From Weissella viridescens (lineage in GTDB: Bacteria > Bacillota > Bacilli > Lactobacillales > Lactobacillaceae), in contig NZ_RHGY01000001.1 in assembly GCF_003862435.1 (NCBI RefSeq), positions 310,001-374,000 on the forward strand: a stretch of DNA of 64,000 nucleotides. Reading direction: 5' to 3'. Positions 17,653-26,062 of the stretch are shown piece by piece (the stretch's first letter is position 1; the number at the start of each line of letters is the position of its first letter). A program made the translations under genes and the position numbers. The notes under the pieces are model-generated. The model was not told the DNA's origin. It did not search any database and saw nothing but the letters and a program-made list of their open reading frames with translations.

Positions 17653-18237
17653 ATGCAAAAAAAGAAAGTTGGGAAAAAGGTAACGCGGAAAAAAACGACT
17701 CACATGGTGAATTTAAGAAACCGCATTAGTCGTTTAAAAATGGGGAGGCTGAAAAATCCAAAACATGCAAAAAAAGAGCATGCAAAGAATAATGAGACCG
17801 CTGTAAATCGGATGCATCACCCAAGTCTCATTTTTCGAAAAATCTGGAAAGGAGTATTGCTTCTGATGATAGCCATTGGTGTTTTAACGGCACCGCTTAT
17901 GATGCTGGTACCAGTAGTGTTAATCATCAACCAAATTGAAATGAGTTATACACCGTATTCATATGTTCAAATTAGTAGTAAGGGATTTGATGAAGTTTCT
18001 CACGTATATACACTTAATACGTTTGATAAAAATGGTGCTCCGGCTGCAGTTGGAGAATATGGGTCAGACGAAGCAATTCCTATTGGAACATGGCTGAAAG
18101 TGAAAGTGACCGGTTATCATGCAACGCCGGCATATTTAAAAGAAATTCCTGAGTCGGAGGTTCCTAAACCTGCTATTGCAGCTAATAAACAGCGACAAAA
18201 AGAGACCAAAGAAAATGGGGGAGTGGACTACGATTAA
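17653..18237 (+). CDS. YxeA family (DUF1093-like) membrane-anchored protein, copy 2
   Basis: A 194-residue paralogue of the upstream protein. A long, very basic N-terminal tail of about 70 residues (many K, R and H) precedes one transmembrane segment (about 73-98). The outward domain repeats the YxeA pattern: PYSYVQIS, LNTFDKNGAPAAVGEY, PIGTWLKVKV and IPESEVPKPAIAANKQRQKE. The extra basic cytoplasmic tail is the main difference. Ribosome site AAGAGG. Confidence 0.72.
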   Translation: MQKKKVGKKVTRKKTTHMVNLRNRISRLKMGRLKNPKHAKKEHAKNNETAVNRMHHPSLIFRKIWKGVLLLMIAIGVLTAPLMMLVPVVLIINQIEMSYTPYSYVQISSKGFDEVSHVYTLNTFDKNGAPAAVGEYGSDEAIPIGTWLKVKVTGYHATPAYLKEIPESEVPKPAIAANKQRQKETKENGGVDYD

Positions 18238-18572
18238 GGTGCGCGTACAAAGGCAATGAAAATGTTTAAGTCGACTGATATCCGACAAGCAAGGCTAGAT
18301 AGAGTCTATCCGCCATTTGAACAGAATTTAAATTGGACAGCAATACCCGCCCAACGTTGACAGATGCAATATTATCAAGAAATTTTGGCCTGAAATTTGA
18401 TTGATTAGCTTCACAAGGGTAGATAGTTTACGGTTTTAAACACCAAATTTGGAAATTTGCGCTAATTTAAAATAAGGGTTAAACCTGCTGAACTGGGCTT
18501 TAGTCTATAGAAAAATTCACGTATAACTAGAGACGTCTCAAAATTGGCAAAACATAGGTGAAGCCAGTTCCC
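18238..18572. other. Stretch without a clear gene
   Basis: A 34-codon open frame at 18256-18360 reads like a truncated protein start (QARLDRVYPPFEQNLNW) but stops early. Nothing else is recognised; probably decayed coding sequence. Confidence 0.4.
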
Positions 18573-18794
18573 ATGACGCAGGACTATGAATGGGAGGTCG
18601 TCGACTATGCAGAAACAAATAATTTTCGGTATTACAGTGTAACATCGATTATTGAGTCAGATTTTGGGCTGACTTTTTGGTTGTTCCAAGCGCTGATGTT
18701 GCCAAAACTCATACGAGAAATGACCAATGCATATGTTGCCATTAAACGGGTGAACTTTGAGACAAAAGAAAAACGCCACTGTGAGTCACAGTAG
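18573..18794 (+). CDS. Doubtful small ORF, unknown
   Basis: A 73-residue frame from ATG 18573 with a hydrophobic stretch (FGLTFWLFQALMLPKLI) and a plausible composition, but no good ribosome site, and its last codons run through the terminator of the convergent gene. It may be a decayed fragment. Confidence 0.3.
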   Translation: MTQDYEWEVVDYAETNNFRYYSVTSIIESDFGLTFWLFQALMLPKLIREMTNAYVAIKRVNFETKEKRHCESQ

Positions 18795-18802
18795 CGTTTT
18801 TT
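18769..18802 (-). terminator. Terminator of the TM2 protein gene
   Basis: Stem AAAACGC-C-ACTGTG / CACAGT-A-GCGTTTT with 3-nt loop; A-run and T-run on the two sides allow use in both directions. Confidence 0.75.
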
Positions 18803-18809
18803 ATTTAGC

Positions 18810-19343
18810 TTAGAGTTCGTCGTGTGCATCATCTAATGAAGCACTAATTGATGCAGAAATTGAGGCGCTCGTTGATGCGAAGTCGGTACTTGTTGCAGCA
18901 ACTTCAGAGGTAACGGCTGACGCGATGACGTCATCTGGCTGAACAAGTATTGTTGCTGGGTCAACCGAATAGGCGGCAGCACCGTATGTTGTGTCATCTT
19001 GTTGGAAAGTTGTCGCTTCAGTACGACGATGATCAAGCAGATGTTGTGCAGTTGTGCGCTCGACTTCGGCTTCATCATCTCGTTGCCAACCGGGAATCAA
19101 ACACAGGTCAACGAACATCCAAATATACGTGACGAAAATACCCAATCCAAAAGTTAAAAATGGGATTAATGTCATAGCTACGGCAGTTCCAGTTTTACCG
19201 CGATAATAGCGGTGGGCACCAAAACAGCCAAAGGTAACGGCAAGAATGTAAGTTGCAGCTTCGCTTTTTGTCCGGCGAGCAACTTCAGCATCAACAAGGG
19301 TTTGTTCAGGGACAGTTAGTTGGCGTAATAATTCGTTATTCAT
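18810..19343 (-). CDS. TM2 domain-containing membrane protein
   Basis: A 177-residue protein. Residues about 28-88 form the TM2 domain: two transmembrane helices joined by a short turn, with FGCFGAHRYYRGKTGTA and the DLCLIPGW end. The remaining C-terminal half is polar and ends in a Ser/Ala-rich tail (ASTSASISASISASLDDA). Function is not known for bacterial TM2 proteins. AGGAGC precedes the ATG. Confidence 0.82.
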   Translation of the reverse strand: MNNELLRQLTVPEQTLVDAEVARRTKSEAATYILAVTFGCFGAHRYYRGKTGTAVAMTLIPFLTFGLGIFVTYIWMFVDLCLIPGWQRDDEAEVERTTAQHLLDHRRTEATTFQQDDTTYGAAAYSVDPATILVQPDDVIASAVTSEVAATSTDFASTSASISASISASLDDAHDEL

Positions 19344-19474
19344 AGTAGCTCCTAATATGAGTGAGTTTAAAAAGATTATTTACTAAAATTATATCATGTT
19401 AATGATAAAAATATTAGAAATCAGCAACTTATCCGAATGGGTTTGGTATAATGAAAAGAACAAAGGAAGTAAAC

Positions 19475-20101
19475 ATGAAATTTGATATTAAAAAAACGAT
19501 TGGCTATCATGCCACGAAGAAACCACAAATATTTGAACGTCCCGGGTACCGCTGTCTTTGCATTGATGGTGCGGGCGATCCCAATGGTTCTGACTTTTCT
19601 ATTAATATTCAGGCAATGTATGCGTGTGCTTATGGTTTAAAAATGGGGTACAAAAAATCGGGGATAAACGCACAAGCCTATGATGACTATGTTGTGCCAC
19701 CATTGCAGGGGTATTGGACCATTAGTGAAGCTGCCCAACAGAGGGGGACTTGGACGAAAGCAGACTTAGTGTATCGGTTAGAAATTGTGATTCCGGATTT
19801 TGTGCCTGATGCATTTATTCATGAGACTTTGGAAGCAACGCAATCAGCAAAAGCGGACATTGCACGTATTAACCAAGTTTATCTTGGCGCAATTGCACCG
19901 GCAAATGTTTGCCATATCTTGCATGTCGGACCATACGATGAAGAACAGGCTAGTTTTGATCAGATGCAGGCTTACCTTGACGCCCAGGGGGCGATGCGAA
20001 CAAGTCAAAATCATCGAGAGATATATTTGAGTGATGCCCGCCGAACTGCACCGGAAAAGTTGAAGACAATTTTGGAAGTGACGATAACGGAGGAGTCCTA
20101 A
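19475..20101 (+). CDS. GyrI-like small-molecule-binding domain protein
   Basis: A 208-residue protein of the GyrI-like group (COG4832 type), read from FERPGYRCLCIDGAGDPNGS, the central YVVPPLQGYWTI and the late CHILHVGPYDEEQASFDQM. These proteins bind or degrade small molecules, but this one has no known ligand. There is no DNA-binding domain. I use ATG 19475 behind AAAGGAAG. It is first of a run of small genes to about 21.5 kb that are closely spaced. Confidence 0.8.
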   Translation: MKFDIKKTIGYHATKKPQIFERPGYRCLCIDGAGDPNGSDFSINIQAMYACAYGLKMGYKKSGINAQAYDDYVVPPLQGYWTISEAAQQRGTWTKADLVYRLEIVIPDFVPDAFIHETLEATQSAKADIARINQVYLGAIAPANVCHILHVGPYDEEQASFDQMQAYLDAQGAMRTSQNHREIYLSDARRTAPEKLKTILEVTITEES

Positions 20102-20102
20102 T

Positions 20103-20264
20103 ATGGATATTGGCATTTTGTTGATTTTAATCATCGTGGGCGTGATTTGTGTCATGTATGGTGTACAAGGTCATAGTTCGATGCGCAATCGGACCATTCT
20201 CACCGTGATTGGGCTAGCATGTTTGGCTGGATCAGCTTTGTACTGTGCGTTAAACATAAGTTAG
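20103..20264 (+). CDS. Small two-helix membrane protein, 53 residues
   Basis: A short gene starting 1 base after the previous stop with GGAGGAG well placed. The product has two hydrophobic segments, ILLILIIVGVICVMYG and ILTVIGLACLAGSALYC, joined by a polar loop. Strong ribosome site, tight spacing and a second good ribosome site (GGGGGAG) for the Nudix gene just after it argue that it is real. Function unknown. Confidence 0.72.
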   Translation: MDIGILLILIIVGVICVMYGVQGHSSMRNRTILTVIGLACLAGSALYCALNIS

Positions 20265-20275
20265 GGGGAGTGTGA

Positions 20276-20743
20276 ATGATGCATGATGATTATATTCATT
20301 GCCTCCGCGAGCACGTTGGGCAGCAACCGATTATCCTAAATTTTGCAGGTGGCATTCTAACGAATCCACAAGGAGAGGTCCTGTTGCAACATCGCACTGA
20401 TTTTGATGCCTGGGGATTACCTGGTGGGGCATTAGAGCTTGGCGAAAGTCAGGTAGAAGCTTGTCAGCGTGAATTTAAAGAAGAAACTGGCTTGGATGTG
20501 CAAGTGACGCAACTATTAGGTAGCTTATCAAAAGCGATGCAACGTTATCCGAATGGGGATGCGGCACAGTGTATCGTGACTTTTTTCAAGGTTGAAGAGA
20601 TAAGTGGTGCGCTTCAAGCAGGTAATGCTGAAACGAGCGAGTTAGCTTATTTTTCCTTGGAGGAGCTCCCTGAAATTTTTAGCCCGCAGCATCAAGCTGT
20701 CTTGGATTACTATCGGCAGGGGCAATTCCCTTTTTATGATTAA
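20276..20743 (+). CDS. Nudix hydrolase
   Basis: A 155-residue pyrophosphohydrolase. The complete Nudix box runs from GGALELGESQ to REFKEETGL (G-x5-E-x7-REUxEExGU), with the second strand FAGGILTNPQGEVLLQHR before it. Substrate (nucleotide sugar, NTP or ADP-ribose) cannot be told. The start is ATG 20276 or the adjacent ATG 20279. Part of the closely spaced run 19.5-21.5 kb. Confidence 0.9.
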   Translation: MMHDDYIHCLREHVGQQPIILNFAGGILTNPQGEVLLQHRTDFDAWGLPGGALELGESQVEACQREFKEETGLDVQVTQLLGSLSKAMQRYPNGDAAQCIVTFFKVEEISGALQAGNAETSELAYFSLEELPEIFSPQHQAVLDYYRQGQFPFYD

Positions 20744-20763
20744 GGAAGGCGAGTACGGATATA

Positions 20764-21174
20764 ATGACATTACAAGGATTAAATTTTTGGGCGATTTTGG
20801 CCGTTTGGGTGATTGAAATGGTCATTGGGTCAATTTGGAATTCACCGCTTGGGTTTCAAAAATTCTGGTTGCGCCAAACGGGAATTGATATTACGAAATT
20901 ACCCACGGCGCAATCAAATCGCGCCATGCTGGGAGTCACAATCGGAACGTTGATTCAAGTTTTGGTCTTGGCGGTTCTGTTAAATGCCATGGGCGTAACC
21001 AGCGTGATGACCGCAATCGGAGTGGCTTGCTTACTTTGGATTGGCTTTGCCGCCAGTTCATCGATTGGACCAACGTTATTTGCAAAACAGTCATGGACAT
21101 TTTTAGCAGTAAATACAGGATTATATCTAATCTTATACATTGTGGGGGCAATTATCCTCACAGTGTGGCACTAA
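20764..21174 (+). CDS. DUF1761 family membrane protein
   Basis: A 136-residue protein with four predicted transmembrane helices and the DUF1761 pattern (LNFWAILAVWVIEMVIGSIWNSPLGF, near-C-terminal FLAVNTGLYLILYIVGAII). Function unknown. Confidence 0.78.
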   Translation: MTLQGLNFWAILAVWVIEMVIGSIWNSPLGFQKFWLRQTGIDITKLPTAQSNRAMLGVTIGTLIQVLVLAVLLNAMGVTSVMTAIGVACLLWIGFAASSSIGPTLFAKQSWTFLAVNTGLYLILYIVGAIILTVWH

Positions 21175-21188
21175 TAAAGGAGCAATAA

Positions 21189-21548
21189 ATGATGTTTAGT
21201 TCAATGCGTGTGATGTTATATGTGGATGATGTAGTCGCTATTAGTGATTTTTGGCAGCAGTACGCCAAGGCTGAAGTTGTTGAAACGAACAGCTTGCCCG
21301 ATGGATTCCAAAATATTGTGCTCCAAGTTGGGAAGCAAACGCAATTGAGCTTGTTTGATAAGAAGTTTATTGAAAAGTATTCACCTGAGGTTTTGGGAAA
21401 CACACCATCATTGATGCTGTTTAGTGAAGACTTTGAAACTTTGCACGAAGCAATTCCCGGTGCCCTTGATGTGATGGAAAATAACGGACAACAAACATTC
21501 GCCTTTCCTGACCCAGAAGGCAACTATTTCGTCATTGCCAAAGCATAA
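21189..21548 (+). CDS. VOC superfamily (glyoxalase-like) protein
   Basis: A 119-residue single-unit VOC fold: SMRVMLYVDDVVAISDFWQQYA at the start and FAFPDPEGNYFVIAK at the end. It could be a fosfomycin/bleomycin-resistance-type or lyase-type member; the metal ligands are not complete enough to choose. AAAGGAGC precedes the first of two adjacent ATGs. Confidence 0.8.
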   Translation: MMFSSMRVMLYVDDVVAISDFWQQYAKAEVVETNSLPDGFQNIVLQVGKQTQLSLFDKKFIEKYSPEVLGNTPSLMLFSEDFETLHEAIPGALDVMENNGQQTFAFPDPEGNYFVIAKA

Positions 21549-21624
21549 TTTTGGGAATACCTTTGATGAAATTTTGCATCAACAACAGATACAACAATTA
21601 AAAAGAAAATGAGGTAGGCAACGT

Positions 21625-22745
21625 ATGATTCCTTGGAAACCAAGTAAAACGGATTATTTAGCGGACTTAGATTACTTACGTGAACAAGCATTATTTAAAA
21701 AAAGGGTAGCCTTAAGTTCAAAGCAAAGGCAGGTCTTGATGCTAAGCCAGGTTACAACGATCCAATTATGGCGAAGTGGAAGACTGATAATTCTGGGCCG
21801 TTCACACCTGCTTCGGAACGAACAGACGAATTTAAGCTCGAAGACCCAACAGACTATGACAAAATCGGGCTACACATGCGTTCAACCATGGGTAGCGAAT
21901 CAGTCGATATTTCAGAGGGTATCAACACACAACGTGTTGTGACAGATGCGGGAACGATTTTGTACGTCTATACGCCTGAAACGTTAGACGCGAACCTAAC
22001 ACCAATCGTCTTTTACCACGGTGGTGGCTGGGTTGGTGGTGCGCCCCTTGTGCCCCAGAATTTTCTTAAGCACCTAGCTCAAATCAGCCAGCGAACGGTT
22101 ATCAATGTTGACTATGCTTTGGCGCCTGAGAAAAAGGGAAAATGGGCAGTGGAAGAGTGCTACGCCGTGCTAGCGTGGTTGACGACTGATGCAGCCGACT
22201 TTGTTTCAAGTAAGCAATTCATCATTGGTGGTGACAGTGCGGGAGCTAACTTAGTTGGTGCCGTGAGTTATTTGAATGCCAAAAATAATACCCACTATGT
22301 TGAAAAGCAATTCATGTTCTACCCAGTTTTGACGATGGATGTCGATCAAACAAAGGACATTACCTGGGATATCGATCGTTTTGGGGTCGAGGATGCTGAC
22401 ATTAAGGCCAGCCTCAGCCAACAAATCACAGAGATTCCACAAGGTTTGCCAGTGATGCAACACATTTACGCAGGCGGAGAAGACGTCCAAAATCCTATCT
22501 TCTCACCATTGATGATGGATGATGCCATGACGGCGAAAATGCCTAAGACGTTGGTGGTAACGGATCAATTTGATTTACTACGGCCACAAGGTGAGTATTA
22601 TGCGGACAAGTTGGCGCAGGTTGGCGTTGATGCCACATTGATTACTTACTTGGGTCAAGAGCATGCCTTTTTGGATAAGTATGGCTTATTACCACAAGGT
22701 GAAGATGCCACGCACGAAGTGAACGAATGGTTACTATCAAAATAA
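21625..22745 (+). pseudogene. Alpha/beta hydrolase (acetyl-esterase, HSL type) with a frameshift
   Basis: Two overlapping frames make one HSL-family esterase. The first (from ATG 21625, GAGGTAGG upstream) gives MIPWKPSKTDYLADLDYLRE; the reading must slip back one base at the A7 run 21697-21703 to continue as KFKAKAGLDAKPGYNDPIM and the rest. The second part has the oxyanion motif HGGGW, nucleophile motif GDSAGANL, acid in TDQFDLLRP and histidine in QEHAF. As sequenced, the full protein cannot be made; a 325-residue product from the internal ATG 21768 would keep the catalytic core but has no clear ribosome site. An eighth A would restore the gene. Confidence 0.8.
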
Positions 22746-22754
22746 ATAACGAAC

Positions 22755-22780
22755 AAGATAGCGCAGATGCTATCTTTTTT
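22755..22780 (+). terminator. Terminator of the esterase gene
   Basis: Stem AAGATAGC/GCTATCTT, 6-nt loop, T-run. Confidence 0.8.
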
Positions 22781-22799
22781 AATCTGATCGGAGTAAAGG

Positions 22800-25043
22800 A
22801 TGCCAGAAACAATTCAACTGATTAATGCACACGAAAATAATTTAAAAAATATTTCTCTTGAAATCCCTAAAAATAAAATCACCATTTTTACAGGTGTTTC
22901 TGGGTCCGGAAAATCATCGATCGTCTTTGATACGATCGCGCAAGAATCGGGCCGCCAAATGAATGAAACGTATTCGGGGATTGTACGGACTTTTTTACCA
23001 AAGTATAAGCGTCCAGCGATTGATGACATTAAGGGACTTTCACCGGTGATTATCGTTAACCAAAAGCCAATGGGGGGAAATGCGCGCTCAACTCTGGGAA
23101 CAACGACTGACATCAATTCCCTTTTCCGAATTTTGTTTTCGCGGTTCGCGACCCCGCATTTAGGGGATTACGCTAACCTGTTTTCATTTAACGACCCGCA
23201 GGGGATGTGTCCAACATGTGAGGGACTCGGCCGTATTATTACGCTGAACATTGATGCAGCATTTGATCGGACGAAGTCTTTGAATGAGGGACCTTTCATT
23301 TATCCTGGTTACAAAGTGGATAGTATGCAGTGGCGGACATATGCGGAGTCTGGTTTCTTTGATAACGACAAGCCTTTGCAGGATTACACTGATGCGGAAT
23401 GGCATCAATTCTTGTATGGTGAGCCAACGAAGGTTGAAATCACATACAAGAAGTCAAAATTAGAAGTGACATATGAAGGTTTCGTGAACCATTTTATCCG
23501 CACACAAGTGAAGACGGACAAGGAACAAACCAAGACATCCGCCAAGATTATGGATGAGTTTAGTATTGCTGAAACGTGTCCTGATTGTGGTGGTAAGCGT
23601 TACAATAACCAAGTCCTTGAGGCAAAAATTGATGGCTATTCCATCTTTGATTTAACGGATATGGAATTGGACCAATTAACGATGGTTTTGGCTGATTTAA
23701 AGGTGCCAGAAGGTGCTGCCGGTTTAATTGATGGGATTAAAGAACGTGTCGACAATTTGATTGATATTGGCTTGGGCTATATGGCATTGACGCGTGAAAC
23801 GAGTACCCTATCTGGTGGTGAGTCTCAACGCGTGAAGATGATCAAAAATCTTTCAAGCAGTTTAACCGATATGATTTATGTCTTCGATGAACCAAGTACC
23901 GGATTGCATCCAAAAGACGTGCATCGTATGAATGATTTATTGGCTGAAATTCGTGACATCGGGAACACTGTTTTGGTTGTGGAACATGATCCAGACGTGA
24001 TTAAGATTGCAGATTATATCGTTGATGTTGGGCCACATGCCGGAGTGAACGGTGGGCAAGTCATGTATACCGGAAGTTATGCTGGTCTTTTGGAATCTGA
24101 TACCTTAACGGGACGTTCATTGAAGTTGGCGTTACCATTTAAGGAGACCCCACGTCCAGCGGAAACCTTTATTCAAACGCAAAAGAGTTCGTTGCATAAT
24201 TTGAAGGATGTGGCGTTAAGCGTGCCGGAAAAGACGCTGACGGTTTTGACAGGTGTGGCCGGGTCAGGGAAGAGTTCCTTGATTAAGGGGGTGTTCTTAC
24301 CCGAGCATCCTGATGCGATTTATATTGATCAAAAGCCAATTCACACCAATAGTCGTTCAAATCCAGCGACCTATATGGATTTGATGACCCCATTGCGGAA
24401 GTTGTTCGCAACAGCGAATGATGTCGATTCAGGGTTGTTTAGTTATAACTCAAAGGGTGCTTGTACCGAATGTAATGGGACGGGAAAGTTGCAATTGAAC
24501 CTGTCTTACATGGATCAAAATGATATTACGTGTCCACACTGTCATGGGAATCGTTTTGAGCCTGATGTGTTGCAATATACGTATAAAGATAAGAATATTG
24601 TGGACGTTATGGAGATGCCATTCGATGAGGCGTTGGATTACTTTGAAGCCAAGCCAATCTTGAAAAAGTGTCAGCAATTGGTTGATGTCGGATTAGGTTA
24701 CTTAAGCTTGGGACAGAGACTAGATACCTTGTCTGGTGGTGAAGTGCAACGTCTGAAGTTGGCTAAGGAATTAGCTGGTAAGAACGGTATTTATGTTTTG
24801 GACGAACCTACGACTGGATTGCACATGTCTGATATTTCATTAATTTTGGATATTTTGAATCGCTTGGTGGATAACGGTAATACCGTTGTCGTGATTGAAC
24901 ACAATGTTGATGTGATTCGTCAAGCTGATTGGATGATTGATATGGGACCGGCTGGTGGAAATGCGGGTGGAGAAATTCTCTATACTGGAACACCAGAAGG
25001 TTCAGTTTCAGATGCAAAGTCAGTGACAGGACAATATTTATAA
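22800..25043 (+). CDS. UvrA-like ABC ATPase (UvrA2 / short type)
   Basis: A 747-residue soluble tandem ABC protein, about 190 residues shorter than UvrA. Both Walker A loops (GVSGSGKSS near 33, GVAGSGKSS near 484), both signatures (LSGGESQRVKM, LSGGEVQRLKL), both Walker B regions (YVFDEPSTGLH, YVLDEPTTGLH) and zinc-type cysteine pairs (CPTCEGLG, CPDCGG, CTECNGTGK, CPHCHG) are present. The part between Walker A and the first zinc region is too short to hold the UvrB-binding domain. That fits UvrA2/DrrC-type paralogues, linked to tolerance of DNA-binding drugs; role here is inference. Followed by a strong terminator. Confidence 0.85.
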   Translation: MPETIQLINAHENNLKNISLEIPKNKITIFTGVSGSGKSSIVFDTIAQESGRQMNETYSGIVRTFLPKYKRPAIDDIKGLSPVIIVNQKPMGGNARSTLGTTTDINSLFRILFSRFATPHLGDYANLFSFNDPQGMCPTCEGLGRIITLNIDAAFDRTKSLNEGPFIYPGYKVDSMQWRTYAESGFFDNDKPLQDYTDAEWHQFLYGEPTKVEITYKKSKLEVTYEGFVNHFIRTQVKTDKEQTKTSAKIMDEFSIAETCPDCGGKRYNNQVLEAKIDGYSIFDLTDMELDQLTMVLADLKVPEGAAGLIDGIKERVDNLIDIGLGYMALTRETSTLSGGESQRVKMIKNLSSSLTDMIYVFDEPSTGLHPKDVHRMNDLLAEIRDIGNTVLVVEHDPDVIKIADYIVDVGPHAGVNGGQVMYTGSYAGLLESDTLTGRSLKLALPFKETPRPAETFIQTQKSSLHNLKDVALSVPEKTLTVLTGVAGSGKSSLIKGVFLPEHPDAIYIDQKPIHTNSRSNPATYMDLMTPLRKLFATANDVDSGLFSYNSKGACTECNGTGKLQLNLSYMDQNDITCPHCHGNRFEPDVLQYTYKDKNIVDVMEMPFDEALDYFEAKPILKKCQQLVDVGLGYLSLGQRLDTLSGGEVQRLKLAKELAGKNGIYVLDEPTTGLHMSDISLILDILNRLVDNGNTVVVIEHNVDVIRQADWMIDMGPAGGNAGGEILYTGTPEGSVSDAKSVTGQYL

Positions 25044-25050
25044 ACAAAAT

Positions 25051-25087
25051 AAAATGGTCGGAGACGTTGCTGTCTCCGACCATTTTT
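25051..25087. terminator. Bidirectional terminator
   Basis: A 15-bp perfect stem (AAAATGGTCGGAGAC and complement) with 6-nt loop, between two converging genes. Confidence 0.92.
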
Positions 25088-25091
25088 GTAA

Positions 25092-26033
25092 TTATTTAGC
25101 TGATTTTTTCAAATCATTGAAAGCCTTATTGGCCGCTGCTGGGTCACTAGCAGCTTGACCGTTGGTCAATTCGTTCTTGATATCGTTTTCGATACCGTCG
25201 CTAAGCTTCTTCATTTGCTCAGCTTTTTTATCATCATCGATATCGCTACCCTCGATGTTCGTGAGCTTTTCATCGTAAGCTTCTTGTCGATCAGCAACCG
25301 TGTCGCGATCAAGCCGACCATCAGCTACGCCTTGCTTATCCATTGCCAATAGTTCCTCAACACGTGAGTATTGTGAAACCAAAGCTTCAGAGTTAGTTAC
25401 AAAGGTGTCGCTGTCATCATTTGCGTCAGCATCATCTTCGTCTTCAAGTGAGTTGAAGTATTGGGCGACGCGTCCATCAGCCTTAACGGTAGTCTCTGGC
25501 ACAAGTGACAAGTCCTTACCGTCAAGCATCTTTTCAATTGAATCATCGATTGACTTGTCGTAATTAGCAGCTGCGACGATCTTGACCTTGAATTTTTGAT
25601 CAGTCTTGATTTTATCAGCATTTACAGCTAAATCAACGATTGAAACTGATGCTTTAAATTTACCGTTCTCAACAGTTGCGTAGCCATCATTCTTAGTGTT
25701 TAGGGCTGCGTTTGAGTTCGTTTCCAAACTTGCCTTATCTGTTGGGGCAACTAAGACAACGGAATCATCAGGGGCGTTAGTTTTTCCCTTAATGATGATG
25801 TCGCCCTGGTTATTTGAATCTGTCTTAATATCAGTAGCTTCGTACATTGTGTAGGTGTCTTTATCAACTTTCGCCGAACTTGGACGTTGGATTTGACCAG
25901 CCGTCATGTTCTTTGAGGCCGTCGAAATGGCCCAGAAAGCCAAGCCAAAAATGACAATGACACTGACAATTATAATGGCGATTGGGACGTAAATGGGTTG
26001 TTGCTTCTTAGGGGTAGGGTTGGGGGTGCTCAT
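25092..26033 (-). CDS. Membrane-anchored extracytoplasmic protein, unknown
   Basis: A 313-residue protein with a short Pro-rich cytoplasmic tail, one transmembrane segment (about 15-38) and an acidic outward part rich in Asp, Lys and Ser. Residues about 65-150 may form a beta-sandwich (GDIIIKGKTNAPDDSVVLVAP, GKFKASVSIVDLAV); the rest is helical and charged. No catalytic motif. The ribosome site is weak (AAAGAGAG). It lies 29 bases downstream of the glycerophosphotransferase gene on the same strand, so a cell-envelope role is plausible. Confidence 0.75.
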   Translation of the reverse strand: MSTPNPTPKKQQPIYVPIAIIIVSVIVIFGLAFWAISTASKNMTAGQIQRPSSAKVDKDTYTMYEATDIKTDSNNQGDIIIKGKTNAPDDSVVLVAPTDKASLETNSNAALNTKNDGYATVENGKFKASVSIVDLAVNADKIKTDQKFKVKIVAAANYDKSIDDSIEKMLDGKDLSLVPETTVKADGRVAQYFNSLEDEDDADANDDSDTFVTNSEALVSQYSRVEELLAMDKQGVADGRLDRDTVADRQEAYDEKLTNIEGSDIDDDKKAEQMKKLSDGIENDIKNELTNGQAASDPAAANKAFNDLKKSAK

Positions 26034-26062
26034 AATGGGCGCTCTCTTTCTATTAATAACAA

